Assembly (NCBI GenBank): GCA_028870995.1
Contig: JAGWOI010000015.1
Span: forward strand, 1 to 59,464
Direction: 5' to 3'
Source of the DNA: Candidatus Omnitrophota bacterium
GTDB lineage: Bacteria > Omnitrophota > Gorgyraeia > Zapsychrales > Fredricksoniimonadaceae
Length of the DNA stretch: 59,464 bases
Shown here: positions 44,892-54,726 of the stretch, one piece after another
How positions within the stretch are numbered: position 1 is the first letter of the stretch
Layout: each line of letters begins with the position of its first letter
Position numbers and translations under genes: made by a program
The notes under the pieces: generated by a model
The model's database searches: none
What the model was told of the DNA's origin: nothing
What the model saw: the letters and a program-made list of their open reading frames with translations, nothing else

Positions 44892-46978
44892 ATCCTGATC
44901 TGCTTCCAGACTTCATCCATAACGCGCATGGACTCAAGCCCTTCTTCCACCGATACGGGCATGGGCTCATCCATCAAACGCCTGCGGTAAAATTCCTTAA
45001 TTAAGATTTCGGTGCCGTCATAATAAGTGAAGCTTTTGGTCATTACTTTAAACATATTCCTCAAGGTGGAGGTTATTAATATCCATCCTGCCGAAATGCT
45101 CATGAGGGCACGCGAAATGGCTTTAGGAATCCCTTTGGGTGTCGAATGTTTGATCAACGTCTTATTCAAAAAATCAATATAAAGACACATATTAGAACCA
45201 TAAATATTTAAAAACTGGTACCGTGGATTGACAGCCAATGAAACAGTAAGCAGTCCGGCCGAATTCGGTGTTTTGACATAGACCTTTAATTCATCGGTCT
45301 TCATAGATTTAACCACCCTGCCGCAATAGGCATGGGCCAAAACTTCCTTAGGATCTCCCAATACTTCATTTAAAACCGAAAACGGATGCGAAAAAAGGTT
45401 CTGATACAATTTCCCAGGGAGTTTCATCGACCAATGATCTCCCGCCCCGGGCATCATATAACGCGACCCTAAATTAGCGCTCAGGTTAAACCCATACCAA
45501 CTCTCCGCATAAAGGACATCACCAACCGCCCCTGACGTCAAAAGTTTGCGGGCTTCAATCATCGGCGGATCAAACAAATGGTTATGGTTGACGCAAACCT
45601 TAATATTCTTCGACCTGACGACCTTGACAATCTTTTCAGCCTCATCGGCATTCAAGGCAAAAGGTTTCTCGATCAAAACATCACAGCCATGTCTGGCGGC
45701 GGTCTCAATGATTTCAAGCCGACCTTTAGGCGGAGTTAAAACATGGATCACGTCGACTTTTTCTTTTTCAAACAATTCATTTAAACTGCCATACGCATTC
45801 TTTAAACCGTATTCTTTTGCCAAAGCTGCGGCTGCTTCAGGATTGGTATCAACAACACCAACCACCGAAACTCCTTTAATCCGTTTCAAAATGTCCAAAT
45901 GCGTCTTGGCAATGACCCCGCAACCAACCAAAGCCACATTTGCTGGATTGGACAGTTCGATCATTCCGCTGGCAATCCTTGGATCTACAATTCGGTGATG
46001 CGTTTGTCCGGACTGAAAATAGATCATGGTTTCTCGTAAAGCATCAGCGGAAGACTTGGGCGATGACCAGCCCAAAATCTGCCTGGCTTTTTTGTTGGAA
46101 TAAATAATTTGTCTCGTACACAAATTCAAGTACTCATTTCTAATTGGAGACGGCCTCTTCAAAAGCCCCAACAGCCCTGTTATACAAGTTCCTATAATCG
46201 ACATAAGGCCTAAAGACGCATGCCCTACCGACAAAGATGGATTAACGCGCTCCTTGACCGCCAGCAGGTATTGATTTTGATCTATATCTTGATCATCCAC
46301 AATCGTAAAAGCTTCACCGCCGATACCATCTTTGACTAAAGAAAGACAAATGGCATCCACCAAATTTTCTACATAAACTAACGGAATACGGTTTTTACCG
46401 TTACCCACAATCAAATACCGGTTCGAACCAAATCCAAAACCCAGACGCGGAACGAACAAGGCGCCGCCAGGTCCATAAATGACCCCTGAACGCAAAACAA
46501 CCGTGTCAACACCGCTCCCTGAAAATTCTTTAACTACCTTTTCAGCCAAAATTTTCGATTTTTCATAATTGGTTGCTTTTATTTCATCTATTAGAGAAGT
46601 AGATTCCGTCACTTCCTTTAAAGATGAAAGAGCATCATAAACGATAATGCTGCTTATAAAGATAAACTTCTTCACACCTTTTTCTTTTGCTATCTCCAAA
46701 AGCCTGCGGGTGCCGTTGACGGTCGATTCTTCGTATTCCTGCCACATCCCTTTCATGGTTGTTGCAAGATGAATAACCGCCTGAACGTCCTCAAATGCGG
46801 CATATAAAGAAGCCTTTTCGCGTAAATCCGCCCGAACGGTCTTGACTCCCAGCTTATCAAGAAAAGAAGTATCTGTGTTCTCGCGCACCAAGGCCGTAAC
46901 TGTATGCCCATCTTTTTTCAGGCGCTTTACCAAATGTTTGCCGACAAATCCCGCGGCACCGGTGACAAGCACATTCAT
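44888..46978 (-). CDS. Fusion of NAD-dependent epimerase/dehydratase and Gfo/Idh/MocA oxidoreductase
   Basis: 696 residues. Part one (about 1-330) is an extended SDR: LVTGAAGFVGKHL nucleotide loop and active-site YEKSK. Part two (about 345-696) is a Gfo/Idh/MocA oxidoreductase: VALVGCGVIAKTH nucleotide loop and the EKPFAL motif with the catalytic Lys. The reading frame is continuous through the linker, so the fusion is real in this sequence. It would let one protein carry out two successive NAD(P)-dependent steps on a nucleotide sugar or glycan precursor. Overlaps both neighbours by 4 bases. Confidence 0.85.
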   Translation of the reverse strand: MNVLVTGAAGFVGKHLVKRLKKDGHTVTALVRENTDTSFLDKLGVKTVRADLREKASLYAAFEDVQAVIHLATTMKGMWQEYEESTVNGTRRLLEIAKEKGVKKFIFISSIIVYDALSSLKEVTESTSLIDEIKATNYEKSKILAEKVVKEFSGSGVDTVVLRSGVIYGPGGALFVPRLGFGFGSNRYLIVGNGKNRIPLVYVENLVDAICLSLVKDGIGGEAFTIVDDQDIDQNQYLLAVKERVNPSLSVGHASLGLMSIIGTCITGLLGLLKRPSPIRNEYLNLCTRQIIYSNKKARQILGWSSPKSSADALRETMIYFQSGQTHHRIVDPRIASGMIELSNPANVALVGCGVIAKTHLDILKRIKGVSVVGVVDTNPEAAAALAKEYGLKNAYGSLNELFEKEKVDVIHVLTPPKGRLEIIETAARHGCDVLIEKPFALNADEAEKIVKVVRSKNIKVCVNHNHLFDPPMIEARKLLTSGAVGDVLYAESWYGFNLSANLGSRYMMPGAGDHWSMKLPGKLYQNLFSHPFSVLNEVLGDPKEVLAHAYCGRVVKSMKTDELKVYVKTPNSAGLLTVSLAVNPRYQFLNIYGSNMCLYIDFLNKTLIKHSTPKGIPKAISRALMSISAGWILITSTLRNMFKVMTKSFTYYDGTEILIKEFYRRRLMDEPMPVSVEEGLESMRVMDEVWKQIRI

Positions 46979-48129
46979 ACACTTAACCCATTGATTGCCA
47001 TTTTTAATCTTTCTCCTACCTTATCCCAACTCTGTTGCGCCACACGCAACATCAACCGCTTCTTGTCCCATGAACGCTGTAACGCATCCTCTATGGACCG
47101 CGCCATGTCTCCTGCATCAGACGGACGAAACAAAATCCCCAATTCCGGCGAATTGATCAACTCCGGTATTCCTCCGACATTGGATGCTGCAACCGGCAAT
47201 CCGCAAGCCAGGGCCTCCAGCACTACATTGGGGCAGCCTTCATTCTTACTTGGAAGACACAAAAGATCAGCGGCATTCAACCATTTAACCAGTTGTCCGT
47301 GGGCGATGTCACCAATAATTTTTATTTTGATATACCTTAAAACCTCTCTGGCATTTTCTATGGCAGAGCCTAAAGGCCCCTTGCCCAGGAAATAGAAAAC
47401 CATACCGCCATTGTCAGGCCTATCCAACAAACGGATGGCCTCTAAAAATGGGGCTATCCCTTTGACTTCGAGAAAATTTCCCACAAAAAGTATAACCTTT
47501 TCGGACATCGATATGCCAATTTCTTTGCGGCAATTGTCTTTCTCCAGCGGGTAGAATTCCCGGCTGTTAAGGCCGTTATGGATAAAATCTACCCTTTCAT
47601 GGAGCACACCCAACTTCTTGACCTTACGGGCCATGTCTTCGGTCACGGGGACTACCCTATCGGCCAGCTTCAACGGGACACGGATCAAAGATTTCAATAC
47701 CGGATTGTCCAAAAAAAGATTTATATCCGATCCGCGAGGCCTCAGAAGAAACGGCACCCCATATTCCTTGGCCACCTTGCCGGCCGCATGGCCTTCAGGA
47801 TAGGTCCAATAAGCTACAATCACATCAAAATCAAATTCCTTATGAATGGTTTTTACCAAAGGCCTGACAGCATTAAGATACGAACGCCCGCTAAAGAAAA
47901 CACCAACTTTGGGCAAAACCGTATACTGGAAAGTGTATATTTCAATGCCATCATAGATGGTCTTTTCAAATGACGTCCCATTCCAGCCAAAAGACTTTGA
48001 CGGTTTTGCCTTAATCACCTTGATATCAAAGAACGCCTTAAGCTGCATCACCTGCTCTTTGACGTAAAAGCCGGTGTTGGGCGTCGATTCATCAGGAAAG
48101 ACATTTGTAAAAATAAGCAATTTATTGCC
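46975..48129 (-). CDS. GT4-family glycosyltransferase
   Basis: 384 residues from the ATG that gives MGNKLLIFTNVFPDES; an in-frame upstream start would add eight residues inside the previous gene. GT-B with VILFVGNFLEVKGI, NEGCPNVVLEALACGLPV as the donor-site E-x7-E motif. Overlaps its neighbours by 4-8 bases. Confidence 0.88.
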   Translation of the reverse strand, partial: GNKLLIFTNVFPDESTPNTGFYVKEQVMQLKAFFDIKVIKAKPSKSFGWNGTSFEKTIYDGIEIYTFQYTVLPKVGVFFSGRSYLNAVRPLVKTIHKEFDFDVIVAYWTYPEGHAAGKVAKEYGVPFLLRPRGSDINLFLDNPVLKSLIRVPLKLADRVVPVTEDMARKVKKLGVLHERVDFIHNGLNSREFYPLEKDNCRKEIGISMSEKVILFVGNFLEVKGIAPFLEAIRLLDRPDNGGMVFYFLGKGPLGSAIENAREVLRYIKIKIIGDIAHGQLVKWLNAADLLCLPSKNEGCPNVVLEALACGLPVAASNVGGIPELINSPELGILFRPSDAGDMARSIEDALQRSWDKKRLMLRVAQQSWDKVGERLKMAINGLSV

Positions 48130-49198
48130 CATAAACTTCCATATACTTCTCAATCATCGTATTCAATGAATATCTTTCACTGACACGTTCATGCGCTGAT
48201 TTCGCCAGACGTCCAGCCAAATCACGGTCTTCCAACAAGCGCCGGAGCGCCTTCTCAAAAGCGCCTGCATCACCAGCAGGCACAAGAAGCCCCGTGACAT
48301 TGTTCTCTATAATTTCACCATTGCCCCCTACATTCGTTGCCACCACCGGCACGCCTGAGGCCATGGCTTCCAAAATAGTTAAAGGCACTCCTTCGGTCAA
48401 CGACGACAAAGCAAAAATATCCAAAGACCTAAGAATAATCGGAATGTCCTTTCGAAAACCTAAAAAACGAACCTTATCCGAAAGCCGATTTTGAATACAA
48501 TACTGCTCAAGGCAGGAGCGCTGATCGCCATCCCCAACCACCAGCAAACAAACATTCTTATAATCGGCAACAATGATCTTCATGGCCTTTAACAAAGTCA
48601 TATGGTCCTTTTCGGGCGACAATCTTCCGACAATGCCGACAATCCTAGCCTTATCAAGGCCAAGCTCCTTTTTTAAAGGATTTACCAATTGACCATCCAA
48701 ACCAGAATTAAATTCCGCTTCAGGGATGGCATTATAAATGACACTGACTTTATCTTCTGAAATCGTATTATTCCTTAACAGTTCACCTTTTGTATATTCC
48801 GAAACCGCGATGACCCTGGAATTTAAATCCCATATGAATTTATACGTCCCGGTCGGTTCACTACCATGGCGCGTATTCAGACATTTAACGCCGACCAGCC
48901 TGGCGGCCATACTGCCGTAAATCAACGGTGAAAAATTATGCGTATGGACAACGTCATAACCCCCTGCCCGAATCATTTGAGACATTGTAAGAATAAGTCT
49001 CCAAGAAAATTTTTCACTCTTGTTTAAGGCCTTCACGTTGATATTTTTCTGCCTTGCTTCCAAAGCAAGCGCACCTTCTGTTTTCAAACATAAAATGTCG
49101 GATTTGACACCACGCTCAGCGCAGGCCGATGCCAAATGGATAACCATCTTCTCAAGACCACCGCATTCAAGACTATTGACAATATGCAGGATTTTCAT
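48122..49198 (-). CDS. GT4-family glycosyltransferase
   Basis: 358 residues, N-terminal KILHIVNSLECGGLEKMV, a GT-B start with the glycine loop, and SLTEGVPLTILEAMASGVPVVATNVGG as the E-x7-E donor region. It starts 3 bases after the amidotransferase stop. Likely adds one sugar of the repeat unit. Confidence 0.9.
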   Translation of the reverse strand: MKILHIVNSLECGGLEKMVIHLASACAERGVKSDILCLKTEGALALEARQKNINVKALNKSEKFSWRLILTMSQMIRAGGYDVVHTHNFSPLIYGSMAARLVGVKCLNTRHGSEPTGTYKFIWDLNSRVIAVSEYTKGELLRNNTISEDKVSVIYNAIPEAEFNSGLDGQLVNPLKKELGLDKARIVGIVGRLSPEKDHMTLLKAMKIIVADYKNVCLLVVGDGDQRSCLEQYCIQNRLSDKVRFLGFRKDIPIILRSLDIFALSSLTEGVPLTILEAMASGVPVVATNVGGNGEIIENNVTGLLVPAGDAGAFEKALRRLLEDRDLAGRLAKSAHERVSERYSLNTMIEKYMEVYGQ

Positions 49199-49201
49199 CG
49201 C

Positions 49202-51088
49202 TCAAGAGAATTTCCGCAAAGAATCTGTTGGCTTTAAGGTGTTATCTACAAATAACCGCAGCCAAATTTCCAGCCACAGCAGGCTCCAGAGCCTGTGAGT
49301 ATGGCGCTCTGCGCCAGCCTTATGGGTCTCCCAAATCCTTCGCACATAATGCATATCAAACCATTCTCTCCTGGCCAGGCTGCCGTCATTTAAAACCAAA
49401 TGTTCAAATACACCTGCCAAGTCTTTGCGAAACCAGTGCGCGATGGGCAGCTCAAAGCCCTGCTTGGGACGGTAAATGACCTCCCGGGGCAAATATCGCT
49501 CGGCCAATTTCTTAAGCAAATATTTCTGACAGCCGCCCTTGACCTTCAAATAAGGGTCTATGGATTCAGAAAGCGCATTTAACTCATAATCCAAAAACGG
49601 GCTGCGCAATTCCAAAGAATTTCTCATTGAAGCCACATCTATCTTGATCAAGTAATCATTCGGCAGGCGGCAGGCATTCGTAAAAAGCAAATTCTGATCT
49701 ATGATATTAAGGCGCCGGTCGGCAAAATTCTTATAAATATGATGAGACTGGTGGCCTGACAACGACTCATAAAAAGAGTTTGTGTATAGCTGATTTTTAT
49801 CTTCATCAGAAAAAGCCATGCTATGAGAATGGCGGATTTGCGGATCATCGCTTGCATAAGAAAGGACCGTGCGGACTTTCGCAGGGCCAACCTTTCCTAA
49901 AGCTGTCGTAAAAGCAGAAGGCAAGAAGCGAGCGAACAAGGAAGCATAATAAGATACTTTCGCTATAGGATAGCCCCCAAACAGCTCATCGCCTCCATCA
50001 CCCGTCAATGCAACTGTAACAAACTGTCTGGCTGCTTTTGAAACAAAATATGTCGGTACAGCGGACGAATCGGCAAAAGGCTCCCCATATTCCCAGACAA
50101 GATCCGGTAAAATATCCAAGAAATCAGGATCAACAATGATCTCCCGATGGTCCGTACGGTATTGCTTCGCGACCTTAGCTGCATAGGACAATTCATTGAA
50201 ATCCTGTTCTTTAAACCCAATAGAAAAAGTGCGCAGAGGACTGTTGGAAAGCTGGGCCGCCAAGGCAACAACTAGACCGGAATCAATGCCGCCGCTTAAA
50301 AACGCACCTAATGGTACGTCACTAACAAGGCGTTTTTTGACTGCCGAACGCAGACACGCATCGATTTTGTCTAACAATTCTTCTTCACTATATTTTTCTT
50401 TATTAAGAAAGCTTGGCTTCCAGTAACAACTCTCCTTAAAATTTAAATTCTGATCGAATACTACATAATGACCCGGCCGCACTTTATGAACACCGGCAAA
50501 AATACAATGGTGCTGAGTGGTCGAAAAATGATGAAGATAACAATCTACCGCAGGGAGGTCCAATTTAAGAAACGGCTTATTGATCGCCCAAATGGCCTTG
50601 ATTTCAGAGGCGAAATAAACCACACCATCTCGGATATAATAATAAAGCGGCTTTTTACCGAACCGGTCCCGTATTAAAACAAGCTGATGCTTTTTAACAT
50701 CCCATAAAGCAATGGCAAACATGCCTTCTATATGCAAAGGAAGATCTGTCCCCCATTCTTCATAGGCATGGACGATGGTTTCCGTATCCGAATGGCTTTT
50801 AAAGACATGGCCGCAAGCCTCCAGCTTGGGACGAAGTTCCTGGAAGTTATATATCTCGCCGTTAAAGACAATCCATACGCTGCCGTCTTCATTACCCATC
50901 GGCTGATTGCCGTTTTCCGAAAGATCAATGATTTTAAGCCGTCGGTGCCCAAGGCCGACCTTTTCATCGAATACCTTCAAGCCCCCATAATCCGGCCCGC
51001 GGTTGGTCATGGTGTCCCTCATGGCCGTCAAATCTTCAGGGCTGATCTTTTGACTATTAAATGAAATGATTCCGCAAATTCCGCACAT
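49202..51088 (-). CDS. Asparagine-synthase-like amidotransferase of exosortase/EPS loci
   Basis: 628 residues. N-terminal glutaminase starts with Cys2 (MCGICGIISF). The C-terminal synthetase domain has FLSGGIDSGLV (PP-loop) and LTGDGGDELFGGYP. Proteins of this type recur in exosortase-associated polysaccharide operons (amidotransferase 1 group) and probably amidate a sugar acid rather than aspartate. True asparagine synthesis cannot be excluded by sequence alone. Confidence 0.9.
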   Translation of the reverse strand: MCGICGIISFNSQKISPEDLTAMRDTMTNRGPDYGGLKVFDEKVGLGHRRLKIIDLSENGNQPMGNEDGSVWIVFNGEIYNFQELRPKLEACGHVFKSHSDTETIVHAYEEWGTDLPLHIEGMFAIALWDVKKHQLVLIRDRFGKKPLYYYIRDGVVYFASEIKAIWAINKPFLKLDLPAVDCYLHHFSTTQHHCIFAGVHKVRPGHYVVFDQNLNFKESCYWKPSFLNKEKYSEEELLDKIDACLRSAVKKRLVSDVPLGAFLSGGIDSGLVVALAAQLSNSPLRTFSIGFKEQDFNELSYAAKVAKQYRTDHREIIVDPDFLDILPDLVWEYGEPFADSSAVPTYFVSKAARQFVTVALTGDGGDELFGGYPIAKVSYYASLFARFLPSAFTTALGKVGPAKVRTVLSYASDDPQIRHSHSMAFSDEDKNQLYTNSFYESLSGHQSHHIYKNFADRRLNIIDQNLLFTNACRLPNDYLIKIDVASMRNSLELRSPFLDYELNALSESIDPYLKVKGGCQKYLLKKLAERYLPREVIYRPKQGFELPIAHWFRKDLAGVFEHLVLNDGSLARREWFDMHYVRRIWETHKAGAERHTHRLWSLLWLEIWLRLFVDNTLKPTDSLRKFS

Positions 51089-51096
51089 AGCCCCTC

Positions 51097-52050
51097 TTAA
51101 AGGATGCCTTCCCCTCTAAGGCCTCTTTTGACATCTTTCAATTTCTTTACCGTTCCGGCGCCCAGCCATGACAGGCCCCAATACTTCCAAGCTTGAATGC
51201 CCAAGGGATCATGTTGAATACTCTGCCATAAGCGAATTCTGGCATCTGCGACGTTATTAGAATAAAAATAATCGTATCCAAACTCGAAAAACAAATGACC
51301 AAGCCTCTTATTCATTGTTGGTTTAATTTCAGGATAGCTATCTTGAAACATGGCAAAGTTCTTTTTAATCACTTTCAATTCTCCCAAATAGGAACGGGCG
51401 ATATTCTTGCTTACGCTGTTGTCTAGCAAGCGATACTTGGTCAAAGGCTCATTAACACAGGCGATTTCATACAAAGCAGTTACCCTCAGCCAAAGATCGT
51501 AATCCTCCACTGAAATGATTTCGAGATCTTCATCGAATTTTCCGGCATCCACGAGACAACTCTTCTTGATCATTACCGCTGAAGCCGTCAGATGATTTTT
51601 TCTAAAAAGCCCATTAAAAGCCCTGCCTGATAAATTCCCAGAAAATTTTGGTCGGACAAAATTTCCCTGCTCATCTATAACATTAACGGCTGTATAAACG
51701 AGCCCAAGGGCCGGGTTATTCTTAAAACAGTCAATCTGTCTAGAAATCTTTTCCCGTTCCCATATATCATCCGCGTCTAAAAACGCTAAATAATCGCCTT
51801 TAGAAGTTTCTATTCCCGTATTTCTGGCGCTGGCCGGCCCACCATTCTTCTTATAGATATAGCGCACGCTTTTATATTGCGCTGTAACCTGCCGGGTGTT
51901 GTCAGTCGAGCCGTCATCAACTGCAATGACCTCAATATTTTTATAGGTCTGGGCCAATACAGACTCAATTGTCTGTGCAATAAAGGCTGCGGCATTATAC
52001 GCAGGAATAATGACGCTGACTGTCGGATTGTCCTGTTTTCTTCGATCCAT
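51097..52050 (-). CDS. GT2-family glycosyltransferase
   Basis: 317 residues. GT-A motifs VSVIIPAYNAAAFI, AVDDGSTDNTR and FLDADDIW are clear. It is 8 bases upstream of the amidotransferase gene. Inverting enzyme, donor unknown. Confidence 0.9.
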   Translation of the reverse strand: MDRRKQDNPTVSVIIPAYNAAAFIAQTIESVLAQTYKNIEVIAVDDGSTDNTRQVTAQYKSVRYIYKKNGGPASARNTGIETSKGDYLAFLDADDIWEREKISRQIDCFKNNPALGLVYTAVNVIDEQGNFVRPKFSGNLSGRAFNGLFRKNHLTASAVMIKKSCLVDAGKFDEDLEIISVEDYDLWLRVTALYEIACVNEPLTKYRLLDNSVSKNIARSYLGELKVIKKNFAMFQDSYPEIKPTMNKRLGHLFFEFGYDYFYSNNVADARIRLWQSIQHDPLGIQAWKYWGLSWLGAGTVKKLKDVKRGLRGEGIL

Positions 52051-52058
52051 ATGATTTC

Positions 52059-53606
52059 TTATGGTTTGGAACCCAAATCGTATAAATAAGCCGCTGATGA
52101 TATCTCCGGTTTGAGAGTAAAAAGCATACGAAAATCTTTGGTTTCATACTGCATCAAGCACCGGCCGATACTGTCTAAATACGTGAGAACAGCCAGTCTA
52201 TCGCTTTCTTGACGCAAATGAGAGAATATGACCCAAACCCTCTTGTCGCCTTTAAACCGTACTAAGTCCTTCGTAAAAGTAACATAACCCTGAGCGGCCA
52301 CATAGCTATTTTTCTGCTTCGGCAATATACTTTTGCCGTAAAAATCTAATACCTGTTTATTGGGATAATAAAAATACAATTCATCCCCTGATTCATAATG
52401 CTGTTTAACATAATTCATGACTTTTTGAATTTCTTCTCTTGTGCGAGGATGAAACAAATGATACCCGGCTGCAAAAGCTGGATGAAACAAAAGAAGTACG
52501 GCTAAAAAAATTGCAAAACCACGCGACCATCGTTGGATGATTTCCATAACATCAACCAAACCTGAAGCTACCGGAATAATGATGAGCGGCACCAAAAATA
52601 ATATAAGGCGCTCTGCGAAAGGATAAAGCTTTAAGCCTGATGCCAAAAGGATCAGCAGTATAGGATAAATCAAGCCAAAACCAAGCGTTTGGTCCTTCGT
52701 CAGAATACCTTTTAATCCAACGAAATAACAAAATGCTGCAATGCCTGTATAATAAAATCCTCCCGGATATTTAAATACCTCATCAAATTTCTCGATAATC
52801 CAAATAAAATTCCAAAAATTGAGAGGCCATAACGGCAAAAAATCATCCTTCCAATAAGTTCTATAATGACCCGGCACACCATGAAAATAATTGCAAAAAC
52901 TTAAATATCCAAAACAAAACAAACTAAAGATGACCAGTAGCGCAGGCAGGACCATCATCGGCGAATATTTGGCTTCACCTTTGGACAAATCCATGATGAA
53001 AACAGCGACCGCCAAGCCGCCAATAACAAATGCAGCCGTATAGGAAAACCAAACCGATACAGCTGCCATTAGCCCTAAAATAGCTGCATTAACGGCGGTC
53101 ATTTTGCCTGACTTCCTTAAGTTTAAATAGTTCCCAAAAATCAAAAGCAAAATAACTACAACAAGAACATCGGTGGAATATTGTTTTGCTTCGGACGAAT
53201 AATAGATCAAGGAACCACAAAGAGCAAAAAAAGTGCCGGCCAATAAAGCTCTATATCGATCCAAAAACATAGAAGCTGCTTTGGCAAATAAAAGCACGGC
53301 ACAAATCCCGCTCATCAGGGGGACCAATCTCAACCCCCAACCGTTGGGCCCCAACCACATCACAGCCCATTTTTGAAGAACAAGAAAGCCAAAAGGCGCC
53401 AGTTGATGGCTGGACAGTGGAAGAAAAAGTCCCTTGAAATCACATTGGATCAGATTGATGGACAAAGAAAGCTCATCCAGCCATAAGGAACGGTTATATA
53501 AATACTGCGCCGTCCTTAATAAGATCCCAAACAGGCAAACAATCCACAGACAATAGTTTATGCCCATGAATTTTTGACTTAATAATTTATCGCAGAGTGC
53601 TTTCAT
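52059..53606 (-). CDS. Polytopic GT-C glycosyltransferase (GT39/ArnT-like)
   Basis: 515 residues, about eleven membrane helices. The first loop holds SLWLDELSLS, the catalytic acidic pair position of GT39-type enzymes, and HQLAPFGFLVLQKW follows, as in the family. It would move a sugar from a polyprenyl-phosphate donor on the outer face. The start overlaps the GT4 gene upstream by 20 bases; an ATG 39 bases in is an alternative. Confidence 0.8.
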   Translation of the reverse strand: MKALCDKLLSQKFMGINYCLWIVCLFGILLRTAQYLYNRSLWLDELSLSINLIQCDFKGLFLPLSSHQLAPFGFLVLQKWAVMWLGPNGWGLRLVPLMSGICAVLLFAKAASMFLDRYRALLAGTFFALCGSLIYYSSEAKQYSTDVLVVVILLLIFGNYLNLRKSGKMTAVNAAILGLMAAVSVWFSYTAAFVIGGLAVAVFIMDLSKGEAKYSPMMVLPALLVIFSLFCFGYLSFCNYFHGVPGHYRTYWKDDFLPLWPLNFWNFIWIIEKFDEVFKYPGGFYYTGIAAFCYFVGLKGILTKDQTLGFGLIYPILLILLASGLKLYPFAERLILFLVPLIIIPVASGLVDVMEIIQRWSRGFAIFLAVLLLFHPAFAAGYHLFHPRTREEIQKVMNYVKQHYESGDELYFYYPNKQVLDFYGKSILPKQKNSYVAAQGYVTFTKDLVRFKGDKRVWVIFSHLRQESDRLAVLTYLDSIGRCLMQYETKDFRMLFTLKPEISSAAYLYDLGSKP

Positions 53607-54726
53607 ACATTTTTAAATATTGACCTAAAACCGCCTCTTTAGAAAAATTTCTGACAGCCTGTTCCCTGGCTGCTTGGGATTTCTCATTGTTATACTTAAG
53701 GTCCAAATATTTCTCGACTGCCAAGCTTAACTCACCAGGTCTGGACATATCAATGGCATCCCCGCCCCGGCCAATCATCCATTCTTCTACCGGATAGCGG
53801 TTGATAATTGCCGGCAAGCCGCTGGCAAGCGCCTCCAAAAGAGCGATGGGCATCATTTCCTTTAGGGAACAAAGCACAAAGACATCTGCCGCCGCATACA
53901 CTTCCTGAATGCGGCTACGGGGAAAATTCGTCAAAAAAACAGCCCTCGACCCCAGTTTTTTTTCAGCTTCGCGTATTAGCTCTTCAGTTTCATTTTCTTT
54001 GGCGCCGGCTACCAGCAAGTATACTTTATCGTTCCTGATGCCGGCCACCTCGTCGATCAAATAATCGATCCTTTTATGCTGCTTTTTGATGGCTGCAACA
54101 GATAAAACCACAAAAGCATCCTGCGGAATACCGATCTCTTGTCTTAATCGTTGAGGCATCCCGGGCTGAAACGTCTCGGTGTCGATAAAATTCCCAATAG
54201 CAAATGACTGTTTACTTTTAACACCTGCACTTTCCGCCTCTTGTTTATGATATGGCGCCAGGTGCTGAAGATAATCAAAAGCTTTAAGAAACTCGAAACC
54301 TTCTTCCGTGCCGTGACCTAAGATCACTTTGGATTTAAGCCAGCACCAACGGCAAAAATGCTGTAATATAAATGCGACGTCAGGATCTTGAGTATGGATA
54401 ATGTCATATTGTTTAACGAACAGTTCCGGCAAAAGATTTAAGGCAAAGGTGGTCTCCTCCAAGGTATAGTTTGTGCTCAGGCCAAAGCGCCAGCAAAAAG
54501 ACGGCCGGTGTTTAACCAGCCATTTATTGAAGGCTGAAGTGCGTTTAAGACATGGGATAACCACTTCATAGGGAACATTAACCTTACCCGCTCCTTTGTA
54601 AAGTGTGACCTTAACTGTCTTGCAAGAAGAAAGCTCCCGGCCTAAATCTTCGGCCCATGTTTCGATCCCACGTTTGACATGGCCAAGACCGCATGAAGTT
54701 AAAGCTATTTTTAAGCCGTTTTTCAT
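53587..54726 (-). CDS. GT4-family glycosyltransferase
   Basis: 379 residues, N-terminal LTSCGLGHVKRGIETWA with a glycine loop, C-terminal LCSLKEMMPIALLEALASGLP in the donor E-x7-E position. Overlaps the GT2 gene upstream by 4 bases. Confidence 0.87.
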   Translation of the reverse strand: MKNGLKIALTSCGLGHVKRGIETWAEDLGRELSSCKTVKVTLYKGAGKVNVPYEVVIPCLKRTSAFNKWLVKHRPSFCWRFGLSTNYTLEETTFALNLLPELFVKQYDIIHTQDPDVAFILQHFCRWCWLKSKVILGHGTEEGFEFLKAFDYLQHLAPYHKQEAESAGVKSKQSFAIGNFIDTETFQPGMPQRLRQEIGIPQDAFVVLSVAAIKKQHKRIDYLIDEVAGIRNDKVYLLVAGAKENETEELIREAEKKLGSRAVFLTNFPRSRIQEVYAAADVFVLCSLKEMMPIALLEALASGLPAIINRYPVEEWMIGRGGDAIDMSRPGELSLAVEKYLDLKYNNEKSQAAREQAVRNFSKEAVLGQYLKMYESTLR

